Below are positions 1 through 10,901 of a DNA stretch of 41,391 bases, piece after piece. The number at the start of each line of letters is the position of its first letter. The stretch's first letter is position 1. The notes beneath the pieces are model-generated. The model saw nothing but the letters and a program-made list of their open reading frames with translations, did not search any database and was not told where the DNA came from. Origin of the DNA: Lingula anatina (lineage: Eukaryota; Brachiopoda; Lingulata; Lingulida; Lingulidae); NCBI RefSeq assembly GCF_001039355.2, contig NW_019773570.1, positions 273,390-314,780 of the forward strand, read 5' to 3'. A program made the position numbers and the translations under genes.

Positions 1-3000
1 ACCTGTTTGCTTCTTTCACGTCCGAGCTTCCTTGGGTCACGTGCGGGAACTGGTGGAATACGGACAAGTCAGTAAGATTTAGCATAATATAAAATGATAT
101 TTCACATTGCATATATACTGAGATATAGCATGATATACAATTATATTTGACAGTTGGCTGAAAGCTTTGACGTTCACTGAACAACATTATTATACTGCGA
201 GAAGTCTGAATTGGATTTTTTAAAAAATGGATGCATTGTATTGTATCTGGTCTATTGGAACTACGAAAGTAATTTGATGTTTTTAAAAGAACGGAACTAT
301 TATTCAACCAGTCCGTTTACACTGCAAATGAATAGAAAGATAATAGTATCGATATTTTCCTTGGCAGTTCAGAGACGTTTTCTGCGTTGATATTTCAGTG
401 TGAATGTAAAATCTATCTACAATACGTTTTCTAGATCTTTGATTTAATATATCTGAGGAAAAACCTGAACCTAACATCGACAACACTAGATGAAATGATA
501 AGTAATTCATTCATATGATACCGATTCCCAGCAACGTAACTTAAACACTTAAACAACGTAAAACATTCTCTTGAAGTCTACCCTACTCTTTCCAGGTGCT
601 CCGCCACCTTCAGTTTTAGTCCAAAAGGGAACGGGACGACAGCTAATGTCACAGAGATGATTGCCATAACAACCCAGGCCCCAGTTAATATGTCACTAGG
701 CAACATGACCAACGTGACCAAAGACCTGTCCATAGATTCCGTCACGGAATACTGGGAGTAAGCACTGGCAGGTTTTTTTAACAAACACCACATTTTAAGT
801 CTTGTGTTTATTGGTGTCCTGTTAATATACAATAGACTGAGTAAGCAATAAATAGTTTTGTGTTTGAAACTCCGCCCGCTTCTTATGGAATTCTTAACTG
901 GATTCAGTAATATGTACCAATCGAATTCTGAAACTTACGTTTAACATCGATTGATACCTATTGATACATATACCTGATTCTAGTTCTACTGGATGACTAA
1001 TCTTTAGCCATCTTTACTGGAACCATAATGACATTTTGCCTCTTCATTCAGACACCGTGTGCTCGGAATCTCCAGTGGTATTGACGACATGGGAACCATT
1101 AAGTGGGATTTGGCGCTGTGTTTGTTGTTGGCCTGGATAGTGGTCTATGTCTGTATCTGTAAGGGAATTCGTACATCAGGAAAGGTATGGTGACAGTGAA
1201 GGCAATAAATAAATAAATAGATAAATAAACGAACCAACAGTCCAGTTGTTTGGTACGACAATAAAGCCAGGTTTGGGACCGTTAAAAGACTTAACTAAGC
1301 CACGTTAAGAATATTTAGCTTCATACGTACTGTTAAAGAACAAAAAGTCGAAAGTTCATATAACGCACGTAGGTTTGCAATGACAAGATATAAACAGCTG
1401 ATATGTAAAATTCATTCATTTGTTTATATATAGGTTATGTACGTCACAGCCACGTCACCATACATCTTTATGACGATCTTGCTGGTCCGTGGGTGTACCT
1501 TGCCTGGCGCCGTGGATGGCATCATTTACTATCTCAAGCCGGACTTCGCTAAACTTGCCAACATACAGGTAATACAATACTGTATATAGAATATGTTGAC
1601 CAAGGGGCTGGCAGAGACTTTATCCCTTTTTGAAGAAAAGGAGACCCTGTCCCTCTCCCAAACAGGGGACAAAAACTACAGTGTGTTCACACGAGTTGGT
1701 AAAAAAAGATGATAAAAAAAGGATATAAAAGGTCACTGTAAGATGAAATTCTCGTGATGTGTGTTTAAGTATTGGCTAACAAAAGCTTTACTCATTCAAT
1801 AAAAGTACCACTGATTGGAGCAATGTCACTTTCAGGTATGGGTGGATGCGGGAACACAGATATTCTTCTCCTACTCCATCGCTCTGGGTGTTCTGACAGC
1901 ACTGGGCAGTTACAACGACTTCCACAGAAACTCTTACAGGTAAATTTATTTCCTTTTCTGTGCAATCAGCAACATAGAAAACATGTGTTAACCCTGGACC
2001 AGTAAATCTTTAAAACCAAAGAAAGTGTGCATGTACCAAAATACCGCAATGAAAAGATAAAAAAATTAAAAACTTAATAAATCATATCAAAGACCCATGA
2101 TAAATGTATTCAGAATAATCCCGCTTTCTCATTTATTTCATTGTGAGAAAAATGGGTGTATTTTTTCTTTGGTTGTTTTATAAGGAAATAAGCAAATTAC
2201 AGTACAGTAGCTGTGACATAGGCCCAATGAACCTGGTATTAATGAATGAATAAGCTATTATAATAAATAAACTTTTACTTACTGATATTTGCTCTTAGGG
2301 ACTGCATCATCTTTGCCTCAGTGAACAGTGGAACCAGTATCTTTGCCGGCTTTGTCATCTTCAGTACCTTGGGCTATATGTCGTACAAACAAGGCATACC
2401 AGTGAGCGAGGTGGCCGAGTCAGGTAGACAATATTCCAGCTGTGATTTCAGAATATTAATCACTGCTTGGATGTTACAAAAGCCTTCGACTTTCAATCTT
2501 TTACGTGCCAGTGTTAACACCTTAAGTAGCGCAAACTACCATCATTGTAAGCCTTCGAGAAGTGCTAAATTCAAGTTCGGGGCGTTGTTTTTATCCACCC
2601 TATATATATGCCATTACCCTCTGTGTTATTTTCCGAGTGGATCAGTATGGATTACGTTGTCTTCCAGGTCCGGGTTTGGCCTTCATTGCCTACCCCACAG
2701 CACTGGCTGAAATGCCGGTGGCTCCCCTGTGGTCAGTGTTCTTCTTTATCATGGTCATCCTGTTGGGACTGGACAGCCAGGTGGGTATAGGACATGAGGA
2801 GCTGGACTGTATACGGTCACTTTAATTGTTTAAATATCAAACCTGATAAGTTCGTTGTTGACCATTTTCTCGGGACGTTATATACAAATTTAAACCATCA
2901 AACGTTTTTTACAATATGTATGTGATCTATGGCTAAATGTGAATGATTGTAAACAATCGCATGACCTCCATATACTTATAAAATAAAGAAACGAAACACG

Positions 3001-5104
3001 AAAGCTCGCTCTCCCAAAGGGGGGGATTATATTATTAGAAATACTATGTGAGGTACAGTGGGTCATAATATATGATTAAGTAAATAAATAACACTTCACT
3101 TGTTATATAGAAATCGCATCTGGTCAGTGCCAAAATGAGACATTCATTTATCTCACTCCGAGTGTTCGGGGTTTACTAGAAACCATTTTCTATTGCCTCA
3201 GCGGTTTCCAATAGCAGAATTGTCAAATACTCTTTTGGCATCCTTTGATAAACTCTGAAATTCAGGTTGATTTATATTGGCTGATTAAATTTTACGCGCG
3301 GTTTACCTTACAGTTTGTGGGCGTGGAAGGCCTGATAGCGGCGTTTGTGGACGAGTTTGCCAGCACTCTACGCCGTGGCTACAGGAGAGAGATCTTCATT
3401 GGCATCATGTGCTTCATTATGTTCCTAGTCGGCTTAAGCATGGTGACAAATGTAAATATATTATGATAGACATTTTTTGTAAAAATCTCAATTCTCCAAG
3501 CCGTCTTGGCTGTATCAGCCACCTTCTATACTTAACTGAGCTTTCCCTTTTTTCAGAGTTTTAAACATTTTAGACAATAATCATCATATTTTATCGGAAG
3601 ATAACATTTTTCTATTTTTAAAGTTCGTGATTAGTTTAGTATGGAAACAAACTGCGTTTATCTTTTTGATCTATTAAAACTAAGGATCAGTCCCGCATAC
3701 ATACCTCAGTTATCTGGCCTTCATTCTGGAAACCGTTAAGATACCAGTATGTGAAAAACTAACAAAACCATTTGCATTCCAGCCCGACTGGTTTTTCTTT
3801 ATGGTTACTACCTTTTTATCGGTCTTTCCCGGAAAATAAGATTTTAAAATCAGTAACTTTTCATTTCAGGGAGGAATGTATGTATTCCAGCTGTTTGATT
3901 ACTACACCGGGAGCAGAATTATTTTGTTCGTGGCGTTCTTCGAGTGTATTGCGGTAGCCTATCTTTACGGTAGCGTTCACTTATTCTGTTTATCTATTTA
4001 TAAATATTTATTCTAATGCACCAGTATATAAAGATGAAAAGTATATACAAAATCCCCATTTACGTCACCAACGTCCATAGGTGGCGGGCGGAGACGTTTA
4101 ACTGATGTTATGTAGTCTCTAAGCAAAATAAAAAACTGTTTTATGCGTGATATTGCTCAATTTCATTAATTCCAAACATCTTTCTTTAGGGATAAACCGC
4201 TTCTACGACAATCTTCAGATGATGCTAGGGTTCCGGCCCAATCCTTACATGAAGTGGTGTTGGTTGGTAGTATCGCCCATATTTTGCATTGTAAGTTGAC
4301 TATTGATCACCTCTGCTACTCTCGACAGATTTTTATAGAGTAAAAAATGTAATTTTAACCGTTTACTCTAAATTACAGAAGTATATTTTAGCCAAAACTG
4401 TTGAGTTTTTGCCGTTTCGAGAGTGGGTCAAACTTAAAAACTTTGGACTCAAAACTATTTTATACGTCGTAATTTTGTACCTTTTTGATTCAGTGAAAAG
4501 CGCATTCAAACATTTCTACAAGAACTGCAAAAATATTGAAATAGAGAATGTTTTTTTCCCTAAAGCGTGGGTCTGTGTTATTTTCTTATTCTGGTTACTT
4601 ACAAAAACCCCGATTAAGTAATATCTTATCATAGATTGCGTACTTCAAACAGTCTACACAGATCAGGGGCCCTAGTGTAACGTTTTTTTCTGTTTTCATA
4701 ATTTGTTTTTATTCTGTACATTAACAAATAAATAAATTGTATACTTTAAGTTTTGATTTCTACCACGTGGTTTCAGGCCGTGTTTATAATGAGCGCCATC
4801 AACTACTCTGAGTTGACCTATGACCGCCCTGCAGGCAAGTACATATACCCAGACTGGGCCGTAGGTATCGGATGGGCCTTGGCTTGTTGCTCAGCGATAT
4901 GGATCCCTCTGGTGGCCGTTTACAAAGCCTTCCAATATGCAAACTGCAGAAGGGTACGTCAAAACGCACTGATACTGATATCGAATTTTTTCAATGAAGG
5001 AACATTCAAAATAGTTAGGAATATACAGTATTTGGCACTGTTTCCCTTATTAAACAATCACCTTTATTTTAACCAACACGCTCCGTTCCTGTTAATGTTA
5101 TTGA

Positions 5105-5138
<34 letters not shown>

Positions 5139-5275
5139 TCTACCCCTAGGCCTGTCACCGTCTTATAGAACCCGAGGACCTCAAAGAGCACCAGTTACGG
5201 CCCCAAGACAAGAGAGATGACATGCAGGACTTTGAGAATCGTGCTTACGAGCCAGATTCTTTTAACAAATTATAG
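1..5275 (+). CDS. SLC6-family Na+/Cl- coupled transporter, 3' portion (12 exons, 5' end outside window)
   Basis: Plasma-membrane symporter that couples uptake of a small amine or amino-acid-like substrate to Na+ and Cl-. Coding exons: 1-67 (codons from base 3), 596-757, 1052-1184, 1434-1568, 1836-1939, 2299-2423, 2668-2780, 3314-3451, 3870-3969, 4190-4290, 4777-4953, 5150-5275 (TAG stop 5273-5275). All introns are GT-AG, all phases match, and the joined frame gives 492 residues, against roughly 600-650 for a full family member; the missing part is TM1-TM3. Visible family marks are [11 protein letters not shown] after TM3, a Cys-X8-Cys pair in loop EL2, [21 protein letters not shown] with LTALGSYN (TM6), NSGTS (TM7, chloride ligands), [21 protein letters not shown] (TM8, Na2 site), [12 protein letters not shown] and PYMKWCW. 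The TM6 and TM8 motifs look most like the GABA/taurine/creatine branch, less like glycine or biogenic-amine transporters. Substrate cannot be assigned. Confidence 0.95.
596..757 (+). CDS. SLC6 exon encoding large extracellular loop 2 with five N-glycosylation sequons
   Basis: This exon completes the codon left by the first exon (aa+g = Lys, then Cys), giving WNTDKC, the second half of the conserved EL2 disulfide pair. It then encodes a hydrophilic stretch with five Asn-X-Ser/Thr sequons (NGT, NVT, NMS, NMT, NVT) before DSVTEYWE, which leads into TM4. EL2 glycosylation is a known SLC6 trait; five sites in about 40 residues is on the dense side. The donor of the previous exon is GTCAGT at 68. 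A GTAAG lies 4 bases further on (72), but using it would put a stop into this exon, so the earlier donor is chosen. Confidence 0.9.
5106..5139 (+). repeat. (TTA)n microsatellite beside a splice acceptor
   Basis: About eleven TTA units sit in the last SLC6 intron and end about 10 bases before the acceptor AG at 5148-5149. The repeat therefore occupies the place normally held by the branch point and pyrimidine tract; only TTTCTACCCC lies between it and the acceptor. Confidence 0.9.
5150..5275 (+). CDS. SLC6 terminal coding exon and cytosolic C-terminal tail
   Basis: Acceptor CCCCTAG ends at 5149. The exon encodes a charged 41-residue tail ([14 protein letters not shown]... to EPDSFNKL) and stops with TAG. 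It has no membrane segment and is rich in Asp, Glu, Lys and Arg, as expected of the cytosolic C terminus after TM12. It follows the TM11-TM12 exon at 4777-4953 in phase 0. The acceptor lies immediately after a TTA microsatellite. Confidence 0.85.
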   Translation, partial: ACHRLIEPEDLKEHQLRPQDKRDDMQDFENRAYEPDSFNKL

Positions 5276-5286
5276 GCCAAGATATT

Positions 5287-5288
<2 letters not shown>

Positions 5289-5367
<79 letters not shown>
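5289..5367. repeat. (AT)n dinucleotide tract in SLC6 3' UTR
   Basis: About 39 uninterrupted AT units begin 14 bases after the SLC6 stop codon. The tract is self-complementary and would lie in the transcript's 3' UTR, where it could fold into a long AU hairpin. Its assembled length may be unreliable. Confidence 0.95.
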
Positions 5368-5370
<3 letters not shown>

Positions 5371-5901
5371 TTAACAATGTTGTCATTTAGGTTCTTTGTT
5401 TTGTTTTCCATTTGTTAATTTGTACAGCACAAAATTATATGTATACCATGTAGGTAGTGGTTTCTGTTATAGTTAGGTTGGTAGGTATACCGCGTTGATA
5501 ATAGACAACTGCTGTCATATCCAGATTTTCAGCCATATAAAGTTTTGTCGCACATTGTATACCTGTCAGTCTGGAGCTCGAGCAGGTAAATTGGGAACCA
5601 TGAAGCATTATTAGTACAACTTGGAAGCGACAGTGTATATACTTTTCTAATACTTTTATACATCATTGATTTATACTATCATAGTCAAATTATAAAATAT
5701 CATAGTCAATGAATTTTATGCATTCACTATATAAATAGGATGTCATAGAAAACATTCCAAAAAGTAGATTAATAGTTTGCTATACGTGTTTTAAGATGTC
5801 CCGAAGTCAGGGACAGGTCAAGCAGTTATATGTGAATAGGGGATTTTTTTCTCTAGGACAACTGGATTTGGCGCGAAAATCCTGCAAAGGTCACCTGAAA
5901 C

Positions 5902-5907
5902 ATTAAA
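5902..5907 (+). promoter_or_regulatory. Candidate polyadenylation signal ATTAAA for the SLC6 gene
   Basis: ATTAAA lies about 630 bases after the stop and is followed about 30-50 bases later by a GT/T-rich stretch (GTGTATATGCTCTTTTATTA), the usual arrangement around an animal cleavage site. I see no AATAAA between the stop and this point, so it is the best candidate for the end of the transcript. Transcript data are absent. Confidence 0.35.
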
Positions 5908-6692
5908 GACAATTAAGCACCACAAAGAAATACGTGTATATGCTCTTTTATTAATATTTTTATATCAGTGAATTAATCTATTTGTAATTGTGATATAAAT
6001 GGTCTTTCATAAGCATCTTCTTTTCAGATATACTACTTATAATCAAATCAATAAGATTACTTCATTTTATGCTAATTGATATATTTGATGTTGGTAAATG
6101 TCAAAATCACACAAATTAAGGAACTTTTGGTCAAAACCAGAGTGCCAGTGTTATCAGTGCGTCCACCCATTGCTGGTCTTGTGTATTATATGACGGTCCG
6201 TGTCGAAGTCTTTCAGATCGTAAGAGAAAATGATAAAATATTTGAGCAAAATTTGGCCAATATACTTTTAATTATTTTGTCGTTTAAAAGGAAAAAGCAT
6301 TTTTGCGTTCTTCGCCCTTCATACACGGACCATCATTGGCGTTACAAACACAAGAGAATCGAGTGAATATAAAGGAAGCAAGATACCTTCAGATGCTGGG
6401 TTCTATACACTGTACCACATATCGTACCATATTATTGTACCACACAGGTCGGTGAATCTAAATCTTGTCATCTTTTTATTTTACAATACGCGAGGCCAGT
6501 GAATGTTGTAATGAATATGGCTGTGCTCAATTAATAGGAAGAAATAAAAAACTATTAAAACCAAGGTGTCAGCGTGTATATTATTTAACTGCCGGGTTTT
6601 AACAACAACTACAATAAAAAATAAATAAATAAAAAATAATATTAAAGTGTAACAAAAATTAAAGGCTTTGTATGGATGCCAATGAAACACAA

Positions 6693-6693
<1 letters not shown>

Positions 6694-6750
<57 letters not shown>
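6694..6750. repeat. (CA)n followed by 30-base A run
   Basis: About 14 CA units run directly into about 30 consecutive A. On the minus strand this reads as a T run followed by TG repeats, which creates a spurious open frame. It could be the decayed tail of a retroposed element, but no element body is recognisable on either side. Confidence 0.9.
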
Positions 6751-6753
<3 letters not shown>

Positions 6754-6970
6754 TAGAGGCATGCGCGTATACATATATAAGATACTGAGATTGTGCACCA
6801 TGTCATGAATAGCAGCATGTCATCCTTAAGTCAAATGTGAGTAAAATACACACAAATATAACTGAACACGCAAGCTTTGGAGGTCGTTTTTCGCGACTAG
6901 CGGCACATTTCACGCTACAGTAGTTCACCACATGTTGGCTGCTGAATTATTAATTATCACGTCGAGTGCG

Positions 6971-7013
6971 GAGGATGTGGGGGGTGGGGGTGGGTGGTGG
7001 GGTAGGAAGGGGA
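6971..7013 (+). repeat. G-rich tract with G-quadruplex potential
   Basis: Several runs of three or more G (GGGGGG, GGGGG, GGG, GGGG, GGGG) lie within about 40 bases, separated by one to five bases. This meets the usual four-run pattern for an intramolecular G-quadruplex on the + strand. Confidence 0.6.
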
Positions 7014-8156
7014 GACGTTTAGGAGACTCCCTTGCGTAATATTACCCAGGCTACTTCTCAAAGTGGACCGGTCCAGTTCAATGTACCTCTGTCTCGATGT
7101 GAATAGAACCTTGCAGCAATTCCACTCTATCTGTCTGAAAAAGGAGTCTTGAAAAGTCTTGAAACAAATAGGGGCGACTTGGCTGTTTTACTAATCTTAT
7201 TTTAATCTTTTTGATGAAAACCCAACACGCGTTAAACGATGTTAAAAGATCTACATTTGTTTTGGGTGAAATCCAAATGAACGCCATTACTAAAACGAGA
7301 AATTATGTAAACCCAAGTGTGACAGGAATGGTACCAAGTGCTAGGAATGGAAGTCCGGGGTCCCTTATGTTTAGTAAAGGTTAGGTTTAGTATTTTGGGT
7401 TAGAATATTGGTTGACTATCACCTGTACAAAATAATGGGAACCGTACTACGATTCTAGCGGACTGCCAAACCTGTCACACTCTCACATCGGCACAGTGTG
7501 ATACCGTCAATTTTTTTAAAAGAAACGCCCTCCTCATTTCTACCTGTTGTCAAATATTACACAAGCCAGCTTAATATGCAGCGCACGGCTCTTTCCTTGC
7601 TATCATCAAATACATCTTCCTTTTACAAGCTTTGGTATTTTTTTCACTAGTAGAAAGATCTCTCTGGATTGCATCAGTTGTGCTGGCCCACGCCGTCGCA
7701 ATAATCGCCGGTGGAGATTCTCAACATAGAGAGCCCGTGCACAGTATAGTCAAAACTTGATTTCAAATACAAGTAAATGGGTGGGGCGCTGTGCTGCCGT
7801 TAATTTCAACATACCCGTATCTTACTGTATCATCATACAATTTGCCAGGACGCCTGACATTTCAAATTTATAATTTTGAACCGGTGTTGATCCGGGTGGG
7901 TTGTTGCCATTTACAAAGAAAAATAAAAAACAGCGACTTGGCGTCCCCGTGCCTCCCCCTCCCCTCCTGTCTCCATGACTGACACGGTGGAGAAAAGGAA
8001 CCTGCCAAACCCATAAGCTCCCCTCTACCCTCTACCAGAGCCACAGATTGATATTTCACTAGATATCCACATTTATGTCTCTAGCTAATTCATGGCACAT
8101 TTCCCGCGTTGGAAAAAAATGCACAAAATTCATCTGCGGTCCTGGTAGAGGGTCAT

Positions 8157-8193
8157 CCCCCCTCCCCCCCTCCCCCCCTCCCTCCCCTCCCCA
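8157..8193 (-). repeat. C-rich polypyrimidine tract, G-quadruplex potential on the minus strand
   Basis: Near-pure C runs are separated by single T residues. The opposite strand therefore has at least five G runs of four or more, a strong quadruplex pattern. The tract is intergenic and not near a recognised start. Confidence 0.6.
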
Positions 8194-8696
8194 GGCACGT
8201 CATGTATACACACAAGTAGGACAAATATACACCATAAACGTGGCAATATTGAAAGACTACCATAGGCACACCTATATGACTTACGTTATGTATATTTGAC
8301 AGGGGAATTTTGTAGCAAACATGAAGGCTAATGAAAAGAAACATTACGGTAACTCGTTGCTAAATAGGGCATAAGTTATGTGTACTAGATTTCCCGTTAT
8401 TATCATTGTATTGTATAGCCGTGGGGAGAAAGTCTGGGCGGTGGATTCATTTAACTGGTTAAACGGGTCGCTGCTGCTGACGTCTCTTATCTTTAAAATG
8501 ATCTCATCCGTAGCGTTACCTGGGAGCCTTATCGTACCAATTTAAGAAATAATTTGTATCCCCGCCACCTGATGACACGTTCAAGTAAATATAAAAAGGT
8601 GTCTCATATTTTTTTCAAGTTAGACAATTTTTTTCATTGTCGTGGCAAGCGCGGTGTGTGATGATTAGTTTTATAAAAAGAGAAATCCGGGTGCTT

Positions 8697-8697
8697 C

Positions 8698-8744
<47 letters not shown>
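8697..8744. repeat. (TAA)n microsatellite
   Basis: About 16 uninterrupted TAA units in intergenic sequence. Read on the minus strand it gives a poly-Leu frame, which is not a gene. Confidence 0.95.
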
Positions 8745-9960
8745 TGGAACATAGGGTGCAGAAAGCAGTAAGAATAACGTTAAGAATGTAGTTAACAGAT
8801 AAGCTCAAATTGCACATTTTCTCCTGGCACCCAGCAACTTTGCCCAGGTGTTTAGAAATTGGTATTTTTAACCCACGAATTGTAAGAAAAAATTTGTCCA
8901 AATGCTAATTCTGTTCTTTTAACTAATAAGCTTATCTAATATTTTATCTATTTATTTGTCAATCGAAAACTTAATTAATTCATTAAATTATTCATTATTA
9001 TTATTATAATCGTTATATTTGCATGATTTAAGGGGTGAGTGAAGCAAGTTCGCAGATCCTCACAGCCGAATTTTAGGTACTCTTCTAGATCAACAAAATC
9101 AGCAGCAGCGATCACGTTTCCACTTAACCGTGCCTAAAAGTATCAACAAAATCTCCTCCGGTTGTCAATCAATTCAACTATTCTAGAAATGAGACACCGT
9201 GCTTTACGACTGTATTTATTCCTGTAAATAAGAAACCCGCATTCCAATCGACAGATGGTGCAATGAGGAAAAAAAGGCGAAGAAAAATATGTCGGTTTAC
9301 AATTTTACAATTCACATTGGTGAGCCAGTGGGTTCATGTAAAGGTGGGGCTATACACAGACAAATATTTCAGAAGGGGGAACAGAATAACCGTCGCGTTT
9401 CTATGCTGGGTTTGTCTATACATCTAAATATATTAATGCTTTCCTTGGCAAAAAGGATGGCCACTTATCAGGGAGGAAACATACATGATTCTGCTAAATT
9501 AGTCTTTTTTCTCCGAATTTTTTGAGGAACGCTAAAATGAAACTTTCGCAATTGCATTTACTCCCGTGAAAAGGCACGCTTTTCAAAAAACACTTAATGC
9601 TGGTGGTATAGAAGAAAAATCCACATTAGTTCGAACTTTAAATAATAACGGAAGAATGATCACCATTTTGAATGTGACATTTAAAACGTAAACAAATATT
9701 ATCTATGTGTAAAGGGCTTGAGGATTATCTTGTTTCAGTTGGTAGAATATTTGTTGTTCTCTTGTAACAAATATTAACAAATGACATATCTCAAGTAGGA
9801 ATTGTGTCACCCTGCGTTTGTAAGGACAGCGCGGAAGGTTGAGCGTCTTTTCAATAACAGCATGACTCGCTTCCAGTATCTGAAAACCCAGGGTGGCTGA
9901 AAAATGCTTACGTATGAAGTAGCTGTTCAAATCAGCGACGGGTTTTCTTCGTCAGCTGAT

Positions 9961-10008
9961 TTGTAGGCCTATGTGTTAATGGTAGGCCTAATCATATAGG
10001 CCCTACAA
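9961..10008. repeat. Small hairpin with TAGGCC motifs
   Basis: TTGTAGGCCTAT at the left and ATAGGCCCTACAA at the right are reverse complements apart from one extra base, with a 23-base loop that holds a third TAGGCC. It is intergenic, about 800 bases upstream of the next gene's start. No function can be assigned. Confidence 0.5.
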
Positions 10009-10489
10009 TGGGCTTACATGAAATCTCTTCCATCAAATATGTCAAAGTTTTTTATGCCTTATCTACAATAGGAGGGCTACACTTTGACAGATATTTATTT
10101 ATGATGTAGTCCTTATTAAAATTTTGGCCACAGTGAGCACGCGTCTTTCGTGGTTAGGCCTATATCTCCTCTTTGAAGTTGAAGCTTAAACATGCATATT
10201 GAAGCTATCTGTTTGAAATTACTTCATTCTAAATTATTTGTGTAGACTTCCATCTGAAAATAATATATTAATAAAGAAAAGATATCTTTCAACTGATTGG
10301 ATGGATCTAATTTAAAATTAATAGCAAGCCCTCTGCGTTCCATGCGACTCCAATTTTATCCTATATCCATCTCTAGAATTAAATAAGCAATGTCTTAAAT
10401 TCTGTGGCAAGCCCTGTCCCACCCATGCATCCACCCTTTCTTTGTAGTTTGTTCAATGAATTTTTGCACGGGACGCCGATATAATTATG

Positions 10490-10804
10490 ATAATTTATTT
10501 CCACAGATGTTTCACCGGCACACCGCGCTCGACTGCGTTCAGTCCCATATAGATAGCAACGTGGTAGTTTCAGCGTTAAAACGGGCTCGCCCCTTCCCCG
10601 CCCGCGTTGCTACGGAGCCACAAAAAGCTCCAAATATCTTCGCCTGGTGAATTTATATGGTAATTGGCTTTCTGAGTTTTTATTAGCTTGACCCAATAAA
10701 TTATTTGCAGTGCCAGTTGATGAGCTGCGTGATAAACATGCAGCACTGGTGGGTGTGTCTTCGTTCGGAGGCCCGGATGTGGGGTGTGGTGAAGTCATCA
10801 CAAC
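10490..10804 (+). promoter_or_regulatory. Putative TATA-less promoter of the zinc-ribbon gene
   Basis: This stretch is noticeably richer in G+C and CpG than its surroundings. It contains a GC box CCCCGCCC (10596-10603) and a CCAAT box (10693-10697), with no convincing TATA box close to the start codon. It ends at an ATG embedded in a TISU element, a configuration known to go with very short 5' UTRs, so the transcription start is inferred to lie within about 30 bases upstream of 10805. Confidence 0.5.
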
Positions 10805-10812
10805 ATGGCGGC
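10801..10812 (+). promoter_or_regulatory. TISU element (CAACATGGCGGC) spanning the start codon
   Basis: The 12 bases match the published TISU consensus SAASATGGCGGC at every position. TISU directs both YY1-linked TATA-less transcription and scanning-free initiation on mRNAs with very short leaders. It also fixes the start codon at 10805. Confidence 0.75.
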
Positions 10813-10901
10813 TGCTCGCAGCGAATCGCAGCTGGAAGAAACGAGCACAGAGGTTTCACCCAACCCCAACGATACCGTGCCGATCGCCGATTGCAACGCA
10901 G
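10805..10901 (+). CDS. Zinc-ribbon gene, exon 1 (start codon)
   Basis: The ATG lies in a strong initiation context (CAACATGG, within a TISU element). It encodes [20 protein letters not shown] followed by [11 protein letters not shown] and ends with the consensus donor G|GTAAGT at phase 1. The minus-strand open frame over the same bases is a shadow. Confidence 0.75.

Larger units (their letters stand above)
5910..10480. other. Intergenic region between the SLC6 gene and the zinc-ribbon gene
   Basis: No exon pair or protein family is recognisable on either strand. The open frames here are short (under 110 codons) and many pass through homopolymers or microsatellites. The region is AT-rich, with simple repeats, a G-rich tract, a C-rich tract and one small hairpin, each listed separately. 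It presumably holds upstream regulatory sequence of the downstream gene, but no individual element is convincing. Confidence 0.7.

Noticed and set aside
4409-4621. 70-codon open frame inside the SLC6 intron between the exons ending 4290 and starting 4777
   Set aside because: It has no splice-site support and no recognisable family. The flanking SLC6 exons join in phase without it, and AT-rich introns produce such frames by chance.
6076-6366. 96-codon open frame downstream of the SLC6 gene
   Set aside because: No domain, no promoter or splice signals, and composition typical of translated AT-rich DNA.
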